Source: Mesostigma viride
Taxonomy: Eukaryota > Streptophyta > Mesostigmatophyceae > Mesostigmatales > Mesostigmataceae
Direction of reading: 5' to 3'
NCBI GenBank assembly: GCA_009746045.1
Contig: RPFO01000084.1
Span: 193,501-257,500 of the forward strand
Length of the DNA: 64,000 nt
The notes beneath the pieces are model-generated. The model made no database searches, was not told the DNA's origin, and worked only from the letters and a program-made list of their open reading frames with translations. Position 1 is the first letter of the stretch. Every line of letters begins with the position of its first letter. This document shows positions 10,666 to 20,865 of this stretch, one piece after another. The position numbers and the translations under genes are program-made.

Positions 10666-10851
10666 GTTAGACGCCGCAAGGCCCGCACCTTCAAAGAACA
10701 GCTAGTAGAGGACATGGGGGGCCTAGGCCTCTCCGTGATTTGGAAGAAGATGATGGACAAGGCCAAGTGGGCCCAGGTCATAGAGGACAACGAGCCCCCC
10801 CCAGTGGGGAAGCGCCCGCGTGTGCAATCCCGCGGGAGGCACGCTAGATAG
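10666..10851 (+). pseudogene. C-terminal fragment of a second LINE ORF2 type
   Basis: The frame reads [20 protein letters not shown]..., then [17 protein letters not shown] and a basic [13 protein letters not shown] end, stopping at TAG 10849-10851. The D.A.W...V pattern resembles the extreme C terminus of non-LTR reverse-transcriptase proteins. It is a different subfamily from the copies at 9.3 and 39.4 kb. The 5' side is cut off by the (CATC)n array. Assignment rests on pattern and on the LINE-type 3' tail that follows. Confidence 0.45.
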
Positions 10852-11045
10852 CTCCCCCCAGGGCAGCGTGCGGCTGCCTAGATAGATGATGTAGTTAGAA
10901 TGTTGTTAGATAGATGTAGTATGTAGCCAATGTAGATAGATTAGACCGGTAGGAATGTGTGCGCCCATCCATCCATTCATCGGGGTTAATGCTCCGTGAC
11001 TCCCCAACGGGAGCACGAGTCTAATTAATTAATTAATTAATTAAT
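10852..11045 (+). mobile_element. LINE 3' UTR with (TTAA)n tail
   Basis: Non-coding sequence ending in TGCTCCGTGACTCCCCAACG, GGAGCACGAG and a (TTAA)n tail at about 11021-11045. The same end occurs at 11.61-11.67 kb and, inverted, at 2.93-2.99 kb. Confidence 0.6.
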
Positions 11046-11374
11046 CCATCCATCCATCCATCCATCCATCCATCCATCCATCCATCCATCCATCCATCCA
11101 TCCATCCATCCATCCATCCATCCATCCATCCATCCATCCATCCATCCATCCATCCATCCATCCATCCATCCATCCATCCATCCATCCATCCATCCATCCA
11201 TCCATCCATCCATCCATCCATCCATCCATCCATCCATCCATCCATCCATCCATCCATCCATCCATCCATCCATCCATCCATCCATCCATCCATCCATCCA
11301 TCCATCCATCCATCCATCCATCCATCCATCCATCCATCCATCCATCCATCCATCCATCCATCCATCCATCCATT
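11046..11374 (+). repeat. (CATC)n microsatellite, about 330 bp
   Basis: A second tetranucleotide array, starting directly at the end of a (TTAA)n LINE tail. Confidence 0.98.
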
Positions 11375-11760
11375 GATCGGGGTATAGTCCTAGTACAGCC
11401 ATGCTACGTCCTGGCTATGATGAGATTACTTGCCCACGCTCCTAGTGTTATGCCATGCTCACATGGGTCTTATTGCACCCACAGATTGCCGGATCGTTGG
11501 CGTGTCCGTTTAGCTAGCGTTCCCGAATGCAGCTGTGGCATGCCTTAGGCATGAAGGAGACTGGGGGTCTCTGCCCTTTCTCCTGTTGTGCACACACAGG
11601 GATTAAAAGCACTTCGGTGCTCCGTGACTCCCCAACAGGAGCACGTGTTTAATTAATTAATTAATTAATTAATCGGGGTTAGCTAATGCTCCTTGACTCC
11701 CTAATGGGGGCATGAGTTTAATAAATGAATTAAGTAGTTAGTTAATTATAATCAGGTTGA
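11375..11760 (+). mobile_element. Two further LINE 3' ends in tandem
   Basis: 11375-11674 is related to the reverse complement of 2929-3330 and ends in (TTAA)n at 11649-11674. 11675-11760 repeats the short end again in diverged form (GCTCCTTGACTCCCTAATGG) with an AT-rich tail. Three LINE 3' termini therefore stand in one direction between 10.85 and 11.76 kb. Confidence 0.55.
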
Positions 11761-12857
11761 TTCAGATGAGGTCTGTGCTGGTTCCTTGTGGACTGGCCAG
11801 CCAGGGAGATATCTTCTTACATGGTCAGGCCCTTGCCGACCATGTAAGAACCTGTTAGGCGACGCAGTGGCCAGCATTGGACATACCGCCATATGTTTGT
11901 CTCCGCGATATGATTTTAGCTGACATGCAGAGCACAGACATTGTTGGCGTCATCCGCTCAACCCCTCTTATTCAGACATGGGACCTCGGATGTGTAGGAT
12001 TAGTAGCGTTGCCCAGGCGGACATTGTCAAAGACTACGACCCCCCAGTTGTGGGTCCTAGGAAATTTAACAAGCATGATTGTCTCCTTGTTGATAGGCAT
12101 TAATTAATCCTTGATGATAGGCATTGCTTGCGTGCAAGATTAGCTCGAGGCCCATATTTTAGACTACTAGCTGAGCTGTGGACATACATGTTGTTATTGA
12201 CGTCTTGACGGATATTGACGTCTTGGGGTGACTTCCACTATATCTTCTTTGGGGAATTCAGAGATCCCGGTCCCCCAACATGGACATGAGACTAATTAAA
12301 ATCAATTAATCAATGTCATGAATAGAGCGCGTTCATGACGTTCAGTCATGAACAGAGCCCTAACCTTAAACACATAAGAAAACAATTATGGCGGGCCATG
12401 TGACTTGGAATGTAAGAAGCTTAGCCCCCAAACATATTGTTGTCTCACGTAATGAATCACTTGCTGATCAACAAATCGATGGTTATCTCATAGGCACAAT
12501 GTACCTCTGACCATCATTGCTGGCCCATGCATGCATGCACCAATGGCAGCCTACATGACACATACATCGCTTATTTGCCATGTAAAAAATGCGACAAAGT
12601 GTCCATATAGGTACTCATAGATTAGCACAAATTCCTTAGCACGATGTGGACAACTTTGCTTAACGGTGAAAGCCTGTCTCGCCCTTATTGCCTTGAGGGT
12701 TCCCGGCGATAGGTCCTGTCTGTTGGTCGACATTTTTCTTTTGCAGCTGGCCATCGTCGGTAGGTATGAATGATCTCGATGCTAGCAATTACGATGATGA
12801 TACCCGAGGTAGTCTATACCTGGGATCGAGAGCTTCTTCTTGTATGGCAATGCCGGC
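11761..12857. other. No gene recognised
   Basis: About 1.1 kb without a supported gene. A hairpin TTCTTACATGGTC...GACCATGTAAGAA lies at about 11812-11850. Confidence 0.4.
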
Positions 12858-13303
12858 AGGGCGATGACGGTGACGGCCGTCACCGTCATCGCTCTCGACG
12901 GGCGTGATGAAAAGTACCTGGTTGATAGGCGGCAGCTATTCACAATATAGGCCGTTTTTTATTACTCCGAATAAAGAGTTAAGAGGTTGGCCCTCGGCAG
13001 GGCGATGACGGGGCGCTGACGGGGCGATGACGGGGCGATGACGGGGCGTTCACGCGCGTGATTAATAGAACCTGTTTGATAGGCAGCGGCTATTGGTAAT
13101 ATACTTTGTTGATTAAGAGAAGAGTTTAGATGTTGGCCCGTCGAGGGCGATGACGGTGACGAGCGTCACCGTCATCGCCCTCGACGGGCGTGATGAAAAG
13201 CCCATGTTTTATATGCGGTAGCTATTGGTAGTCCGTAGTATATAGGTCGTTGACTATCACTCCGAATAAAGAGTTAACAGGTTAAGGCCCTCGGCCGGGC
13301 GAT
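12858..13303. repeat. Palindromic satellite (GATGACGG-rich), left part
   Basis: Diverged units share GGGCGTGATGAA..., ACCTGTTTGATAGGCGGCGG-like and GAATAAAGAGTTAA blocks and carry GATGACGG runs. 12861-12892 is a perfect 32-bp palindrome around GACGGCCGTC. 13137-13188 has 25-bp perfect arms around an AG. The array resumes at 16186 after the hAT-like insertion. Confidence 0.8.
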
Positions 13304-13556
13304 CAGTGTTTTTTTTAAGGTTTTCGTTACTAGTGGCGCTAGGCCACTTGTGGCGTTTCGAACTATGAAAACTTCAGTTTACTCGGCCAATGTGTGGCTT
13401 TAAGCCAATTAAAATTGGGCTTGGCACGGCCACGTGTGGCGGGCTGGCTTTTTGGTGCAGCAAATGACCCTACCGGCAGCGGGGTCAGCGCGGCGCGGCG
13501 CCGTACTGGCATTCCAAGTTCAAAGTAGTTCAGAACAGTATGTTTAATTATCTTAA

Positions 13557-14901
13557 CCCATAGTCCGCTGACCCATTTTTGGCACTTTCATACCCCTGAA
13601 AATGAAAAAAATCATAACTCACAGGCCACAACTCCAAATACCCCCAACCAAGATGCTAGGAGTATCTACACTTCAAGGGCTTTCAGAATATGCAATAATA
13701 CCTGGGCTTTATCAAAGCATTTGGATGATAGCTTCAGTCAAAGTTGGCCAAAAGACGATCTTTTTTCCCCAAGGAAAAGTCTACCCCACCCTAACTTCCC
13801 AGGGAGGGCAGGGAATCTCAATAACAACATTGGACAACTTAGTTGGATAGTCCAATGGTGGTTTCCTTGGGTCAGACCACCCGGATAACCCATTACCCCT
13901 ATAAAACGTGCTCATACATGTGTGTGGGTTACGCGCGTGTAAACAGCTATCTACTATGACATGCAACACAATAATGCATTATAACAAGCTATCAAAGGCT
14001 GCCAAAAGTGCTGGAATACAAACACGTTGCCTACCTGCACTGACGGAGTGGTATACTCCAAAGAAATGCCCAAAACTGGGCACTTTCAGGGCTAATACCA
14101 CTCTTTACAACAGGCATGGAACTTGCTGAAATATGCATGGATAAAATCGTCATTTATAATGCATGGGATACATATTCCGCTGCAAACAACTCGCAAATAC
14201 GTTGTCTTACCTGGCTCGTTCATGCCCTACCCGGATTCCGCTGGCCGGGACCCTCATATCTCACACATACTGATGCTCTACATTCAAAGGCCGCAATAGC
14301 CGCATACTTCATGATCCGCCATGACTACCAGGTCGATGTTCCGTGCAAAGATGGCTACTAAACTAGTCCGCATTCTCAGCAAACGCTGCAGCTGACGTCC
14401 CATACCCAAACTGGATGCCCGGGCTGGCGCAGATTGCCCGGCCATAGGGAGAAAATCGACCTATGATAAGCTATGACTCATCTGGAACTGACGACCAGGA
14501 AAGCTATATTTTCCTACCTGTATTTTCCCAACCCTATAAATCTGGCCGTGCCTGACCTACGAAAATCATGCATCGTCATTCTGAGCAACATTCTGAACCG
14601 TTTCAAGCCGTGAGACGCAAAAATTTCGTAACAGCGGCACGTTGGCAGCCATATCTCATTACGCGCGCGCGCGAGCGAAAATTTCCCGCCAAAGTCACGT
14701 GATACATTCTCAATGCACGTTGTAATTACCAGGCTATGGCGAATATTACCCCCAAACCTATTCATCACCTTCGTCCCTAAGTGTTCCCGGACCCACCGGA
14801 CCACTGACATCCGTCACTAGTGGCGCGGCGCTCTCGGCGCGGCGCGAAACTCGACCGTTAGTCAAACCCCCCGACAGGTCGGGGGGTTAACGGACTAAGG
14901 G
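13557..14901. mobile_element. piggyBac-like element inside hAT-like copy 1
   Basis: TTAA at 13553-13556 and 14902-14905 flanks termini CCCATAGTCCGCTGACC and, on the other strand, CCCTTAGTCCGTTAACC (14 of 17 match). TTAA target sites and CCC starts are typical of piggyBac. Short frames inside (about 80 codons) show no transposase. The same element sits in the same place in hAT-like copy 2, so it entered before that element spread. A strong hairpin, CCCCCCGACAGGTCGGGGGG, lies near the right end. Confidence 0.7.
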
Positions 14902-15031
14902 TTAATTTTTTTCGGGGAAATGGGTATATTTTATTAGCCAATTATGGACCAAAGAGGTGAGAGGGGAAATGAGTATCAGCGAATCCTAATGAAGGTGGGC
15001 ACACACACGTGTGGCGGTGACAGGTGAAAGG

Positions 15032-15472
15032 CTAATAGGGCGCGTTATTAGACCAGGGAAGCCATTGGACCTGAGTGATGTCGCCATGAGGCATACTGGT
15101 GAATACCTGATTACGGCCCAGTAGATCATGAAAAAGCTGGAGCGGGCTGGGCTTGTCGTTATTGGGCCCTGGGTCCCACACCCTGTGTTGTTCCTGAGCT
15201 AACAGCCAGTAGCGGCGCATAGCCGCATTCCATAGGTATATAAAGCGCCGGACTACGCCGCCGCGGGTATACTCCTCGCGGACCTTAAAGACTGTCTCGT
15301 TGCGTATGGTCCAGATCGCGTATAGCATAGTAGTGCGTAGCCATATCCATTCTGCTTGGGAAACTGAAAGCTCGGACCCTGGTGTGCCAGCAATACCGAA
15401 AATGATGGTACGCACGCTGATTGGGAGAGTGGGTGGCGATGCCGTCCATGCGGCCCAGATGTTAATTTCAAA
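15032..15472 (-). pseudogene. Fragment of plant-type LINE protein, post-RT region
   Basis: A 146-codon open frame on the minus strand begins FEINIWAAWTASPPTLPISV, then IIFGIAGTPG, then MLYAIWTIRNETVFKV and ends SNNAPY. The IWxxRNxxVF pattern is typical of the region after the reverse transcriptase in plant-type LINE proteins. The frame has no start of its own. Related copies lie at 53399-53839 and, broken, at 55.6-63.2 kb. It was probably captured by the hAT-like element. The open frame may reflect recent capture. Confidence 0.4.
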
Positions 15473-15493
15473 CTAGTAGAATTTAGTAGAATC

Positions 15494-15568
15494 ATTCACG
15501 CCTTAAGTTGGGTTCACGCCTGAAGTTGGGTTGACCAAAAACCTCGAACCCAACTTAAGGCGTGAATG
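15494..15568. repeat. Hairpin with 22-bp perfect arms
   Basis: The arms start ATTCACGCCTTAAGTTGGG and return as the exact complement ending AAGGCGTGAAT. The left arm is followed by a partial second copy. It is present in both hAT-like copies. Confidence 0.9.
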
Positions 15569-16185
15569 CCTGTACACAAGGCGGGCGAGCGTCTCCGTCT
15601 CAGGCATCGGCGCCGGGCGTACTTGGTAAATTAACAACAACGATTACTACTACAGCCACTGCTTAACAAAACGATTACTGAAGTGCCGAAAGTCGAAACA
15701 CATTAGTCAATGCAGTACAGTACTGTATGGCTGGCGAGTGACTGGAACTGAGGCGCCAGCCGCCAGGCCGCCAGCCAGCTGAAGCCAGAAAATGCACACA
15801 AGCTGCAGTCTGCACAGTGCACTCTGGTCTCTGGCAGCGGGCCACTTGCCACTTGGCACTTGGCCGGGCTCTACGTACATGCACTATGCGGCAGTCAGTA
15901 AGTCAGTCAGTCATAGTAGTACTCATGGTAGTTCTAGTACTAGGGAGGCTTGTGGCGGAACGCCGGCCGGAAGACCGGCTGACACCGCCAATTGTGGCGT
16001 AGCCTGTACTAGAGTGAACTTCAGGCACGGCCACCCTGTGGCGAAACGAAACTACAAAGTAGAACAGCACGGCCAAATTGTGGCTTCTTGGGTGCCCTGT
16101 CCAAGTGGGTGGCACCGCCACATTTTGCCAAAAAAAGTGCCACACCGCCACATTTGGCGGCATATCGCCACTAAAAAAAACACTG

Positions 16186-16273
16186 CGGGCGATGACGGGG
16201 CGATGACGGGGCGTTGACGCTCGTGATGAATAGGACCTGTTTGATAGGCGGCGGCTATTGCTAATATATAGGT
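16186..16273. repeat. Palindromic satellite, right part
   Basis: It continues the 12.86-13.30 kb satellite after the target duplication: CGGGCGATGACGGGGCGATG, then the GATGAATAGGACCTG and TTGATAGGCGGCGG blocks. Confidence 0.8.
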
Positions 16274-16684
16274 CGGATATTTGTGTACCACCCCCCTCCT
16301 TCCCGCGGCAGGTACGCAGCGACCCGCTGTTGTCCTGGCTGCAATTGTGTATCACTTGTACGGTATTTGTGTATCACTTGTACGGTATTTGTGTATCACT
16401 TGTCCTCCTTCCCACGGCAGGTACGCAGCGACCCGCTGTTGTCCTGGCTGCAATTGTGTATCACTTGTACGGTATTTGTGTATCACTTGTACGGTATTTG
16501 TGTATCACTTGTCCTCCTTCCCACGGCAGGTACGCAGCGACCCGCTGTTGTCCTGGCTGCAATTGTGTATCACTTGTACGGTATTTGTGTACCACCCCCC
16601 TCCTTCCCACGGCAGGTACGCAGCGCCCGGCTGTTGTCCTGGCTGCAGTTGTGTACCACCTGTACGGTATTTGTGTACCACCAC
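16274..16684 (+). repeat. Compound tandem repeat, about 117-bp unit
   Basis: Units of CCTCCTTCCCACGGCAGGTA, then GCAGCGACCCGCTGTTGTCC, then a variable number of 20-bp GTGTATCACTTGTACGGTAT words. Length variation comes from the inner words. Frames through it are repeat artefacts. Confidence 0.9.
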
Positions 16685-17876
<1,192 letters not shown>

Positions 17877-17934
17877 TCCCACCCCCCGCTCTCTTGTCCC
17901 TCCCGCACCCCTCCTCTCTCTTTCCCTTTTCCTT

Positions 17935-18052
17935 GGCTGTTGAGAAGGACTGGGGTGAAAACTCCAGACCGTTGGTGGCTGCCTTCAAGCAGGAAGTTTC
18001 AAGGATCAACAAGTTTTTGTGAGCTGTCTGATATGGTCACTGCTGCGACAAA
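17935..18052 (+). other. Possible exon before a GTGAGT donor
   Basis: The frame VEKDWGENSRPLVAAFKQEV continues SRINKFL before TGA; another frame runs on to ACAAAG|GTGAGTTATC near 18052. The peptide has a normal composition but is short and unplaced. The region 18053-18600 shows only AT-rich sequence with splice-like signals. Confidence 0.15.
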
Positions 18053-18600
18053 GGTGAGTTATCTTGTTTTTCATGTAATTTTTTTGCTGTAGCTAGGTAA
18101 GCCGGCCATTTTGTACTCCCCTTTCTTTTGCTCTCACGATTTATTCTTGTTGTGGTTTATATGGTCCCGTTAAGTGGCATGCATTATCATTATCCACATT
18201 AGTGTGAGAAACCATCCGCAGTGTTGTAGCTTGCATCTATAACAACAGTTTTTGCTGCCGCCGCCACTGCTATTACCAACATTAAGTCATTCTTGCTTTC
18301 TAAGCACTCTTTTTCCTCTTAGGCTGTTGGTTGGGATACCAGCCACCCTTGCACGCATAAATTCAAGCACCGGGTGCATGTGAAAACACAACCAAGGCAA
18401 GAATGTCCCCCTCTCGCAATATCCCACCCACGCAACGCACCCAATGCAGCAAGAATGGGACCACCTTGTTGCCATGAGCTCTAGCACCGTTGCCACCCCT
18501 AGCTTTCTACTGTTCCCGTCCATCCTTATTTACACTGGCTGCTTTGCTTGCATTTCTGGCTCAGTGCCAGTTTGCACTTGCTAGCTTGCTAAGACAATAA

Positions 18601-19010
18601 TGCAGCTTGCAAACGGCAAGGGCAAGCACCCGGGTAAGAGCAAAGGCAACCGCACGAGCAAAGGAAAGGGAAACTGGAAGAGCAAGCACAAGGCCAAGGA
18701 AAGGACAAAGGCACTTGTGCTTGCCAAAAGGGCAGGCTCAAGGGAAATGACAAGGGCAAGGGCAGGGGCAGGCACAAGGGAAGCGGATAAGGGCAAGGGC
18801 AGGCGCAAGGGAAAGAGATTAGGACAAGTCAAGCACGAGGGAACGGACAAGGGCAAGGGCAGGCACAAGGGAAAAGATGAAGACAAGGGCAGGCACTAGG
18901 GAAAGGATGAGGGCAACGGCAAACACTGGGGATCAAAGGATAGGGGCAAGGGCAGATGCTAGGGTAACAGTTAGGGCAAAGGCAGGCACAAGAGAAGAAT
19001 AAGGGGCCGT
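18601..19010 (+). repeat. Purine-rich minisatellite (AAGGGCAAGGGCAGGCACAA-like)
   Basis: Short degenerate words such as GGCAAGGGCAGGCACAAGGG repeat throughout. Its open frames (lysine/glycine-rich) follow from the repeat and are not called as genes. Confidence 0.8.
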
Positions 19011-19234
19011 GAAGTATAAGTGGAAATGCGGGTGGCGACATGGGGTTCGATCGGGCCTGCTGATGCAAATGCAGATTTCAACTGCAGTGACAAACACAAG
19101 CGTAGACATAGGCAACGACAAATTCCTTGCATGTGTGCCTTGCTCTTCACCGGCTGGCTCGTTTGCTAGTTGTCTAACAGTTTCTACCGATAAACATCAC
19201 TTGCCATTGTAAGGTCTGCCTTGCTGCCGTGCTA

Positions 19235-19475
19235 GTGGGTAGCTGGGTGATCGTGCTTGTTCCTTGTCAAGGGAGGGATGCATGTGGAGTAGGTGGGTGG
19301 GTGTGCTTGTTCCTTGCCAAGGAAGGGATGCACAAAGGTTAGATAGGTGCACGTGCTTGTTTCTTGTCAAGGGAGGGACGCACAAAGGGTAGGTGGGGGC
19401 ACATGGTTGTGCCTCGTCAAGGGCGGGATGCACGAAGGGTAGGTGGGGGCATGTGGTTGGTCCTTGTCTTTTCAC
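19235..19475 (+). repeat. About 60-bp tandem repeat, four copies
   Basis: Each unit contains CTTGTCAAGGGAGGGATGCA and a GGTAGGTGGGGGCA block. Confidence 0.85.
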
Positions 19476-19608
19476 CGCCCAAGCGATGGCGATGTAGCAT
19501 GCATTATACATTTATTCGTGCATTAAAAATCACTTTCCTTACAAGCGGCCTTAGCCGACTCCATCTGCCGTTGCCATTTCTCCGTATTGCATTGTCCGGA
19601 CACGGTTT

Positions 19609-19899
19609 TTGTGTCGCAGGTCTTCCCCCGTAAAGGCACAAGCTGCCTGCGCGCGGAATTATGTGCAGACACCTCGGTTTCCAACACGACGGCTTCCCGC
19701 ACATATCGAGCTCTGGATGTACAACATCTTCCCCCGGCGCACTTGCTCCCGGATGGAGCTTCTGTGCGGTGCCGACATCCCCGGAGCTGTCCTAAGCACC
19801 GCATGGAAACAGTATTTCAAGCCACGAAGAGAAGCCACGAATTTGATATTGACTTGATATTGTCGTCAGAAGACTTGATATGCTATTTTCTGTGAAGGC
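19609..19899 (+). other. Possible terminal exon, unknown protein
   Basis: After an acceptor-like TTTGTGTCGCAG (ending near 19620) one frame reads through RFPTRRLPAHIELWMYNIFP and CGADIPGAVLSTAWKQYFK to a stop near 19855, and another stays open to 19895. The first has a plausible protein composition. No upstream exon was joined and no family is recognised. Confidence 0.2.
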
Positions 19900-20159
19900 G
19901 TTGGATTTTTGTGCATGACATGTAATCCTGCATTTAATAATGAAATTTTTTATGAAATAGGAACTCGTCTTGCATGAGCCTTGCTGCAAATGCCATTCAT
20001 TTTTTTCCCCCGGGTAAATGGGTGTTAGGGGTTAGGTTGACCGAAATGATAAGTGAAATCAAAGTGAAATTCTGATAAGTGACATGCGTACTGCAATTCA
20101 GAACGACATAGCGACATGATTGTAGTACCGGTAGTGTACGCGAGAAGCATACGACGTCG

Positions 20160-20400
20160 TAACCTACGGGACCGAGTACCGGGATCGTAAATTACCAACT
20201 CGTAAATTACTACCTCGCAAATTACTACCTCGTACCTTACTACCTCGTAAATTACTACCTCGTACATTACTACCTCGTACATTACTACCTCGTACATTAC
20301 TACCTCGTAAATTACTACCTCGTAAATTACTACCTCGTAAATTACTACCTCGTAAATTACGACGTCGGATCTTACCTCGGATCTAACTCGTAGCTTACGA
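20160..20400. repeat. 15-bp minisatellite TTACTACCTCGTAAA
   Basis: About fourteen degenerate units at a 15-bp step. This belongs to the same family as 6517-6800; the family end is at about 20692-20753. The VIYEVV-type frames on the minus strand are artefacts. Confidence 0.9.
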
Positions 20401-20421
20401 GAAAGATCCGAACTCTTATCT

Positions 20422-20614
20422 GGCGGAGCCAATTTTCGGAAGAACCGTTAGGTTCGCCAGAATTGGCGAAGCTTATAAGGCCGTACACGTGAGAAAACAT
20501 AGGAATAGGGGATGAAAATCCGTCAATCCATCCATCCATACATACATACATCCACCGAATTTGTCCCGAATTTGCAAGCATAAGGGTGAGGTTCTTCCGA
20601 AAATTGGCTCCGCC
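20422..20614. mobile_element. 193-bp inverted-repeat element
   Basis: The 25-bp arms are perfect, starting GGCGGAGCCAATTTTCGG and ending with its complement. The sequence matches, in reverse, 51490-51620 plus 55253-55364, where it has been split by a later insertion. Similarity continues ~47 bp past the right arm (to about 20661), so the arms may not be the true element ends. It splits the minisatellite repeat at 20.16-20.75 kb. Confidence 0.75.
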
Positions 20615-20865
20615 GTAGAGTTTCAACGGGCAAGTTGCAAACACGCACGTTACTTGATACAAACGGTAAGAGTAGTCTGTGCCGTAAATTACCACCTCGT
20701 AATTTACGCCTCGGATCCTTTTTACTACCCTCGGACGAAAAGTATAGTGATTAATTAGCACATGACTGCGTCACGTGGGTAGGCCAGTCGGGGTAAATTG
20801 GCTCGTTTTGTCAAATTGTCAAATTGTCGGAGGGCGGGGACCGAGATTGTACACCTTGAAATTAA

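Larger units (their letters stand above)
13304..16185. mobile_element. hAT-like non-autonomous transposon, copy 1
   Basis: The element starts CAGTGTTTTTTTTA and ends with its exact complement. It is flanked on both sides by CGGGCGAT, an 8-bp target-site duplication. CAGTG termini with 8-bp duplications fit the hAT superfamily (the KDZ group is an alternative). Both ends are rich in GTGGC/GCCAC words, as expected of subterminal transposase sites. No transposase is encoded. A nearly identical copy lies at 51663-54549. It contains a piggyBac-like element (13557-14901) and a retroelement gene fragment (15032-15472). Confidence 0.88.

Noticed and set aside
9554-11402. Open frames of 110-370 codons with WMDG or HPSI repeats
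   Set aside because: They are translations of the (CATC)n arrays in several frames and both strands.
20025-20432. 135-codon VIYEVV-repeat protein
   Set aside because: The frame mirrors a 15-bp minisatellite; the unit is a multiple of three, so it stays open by default.
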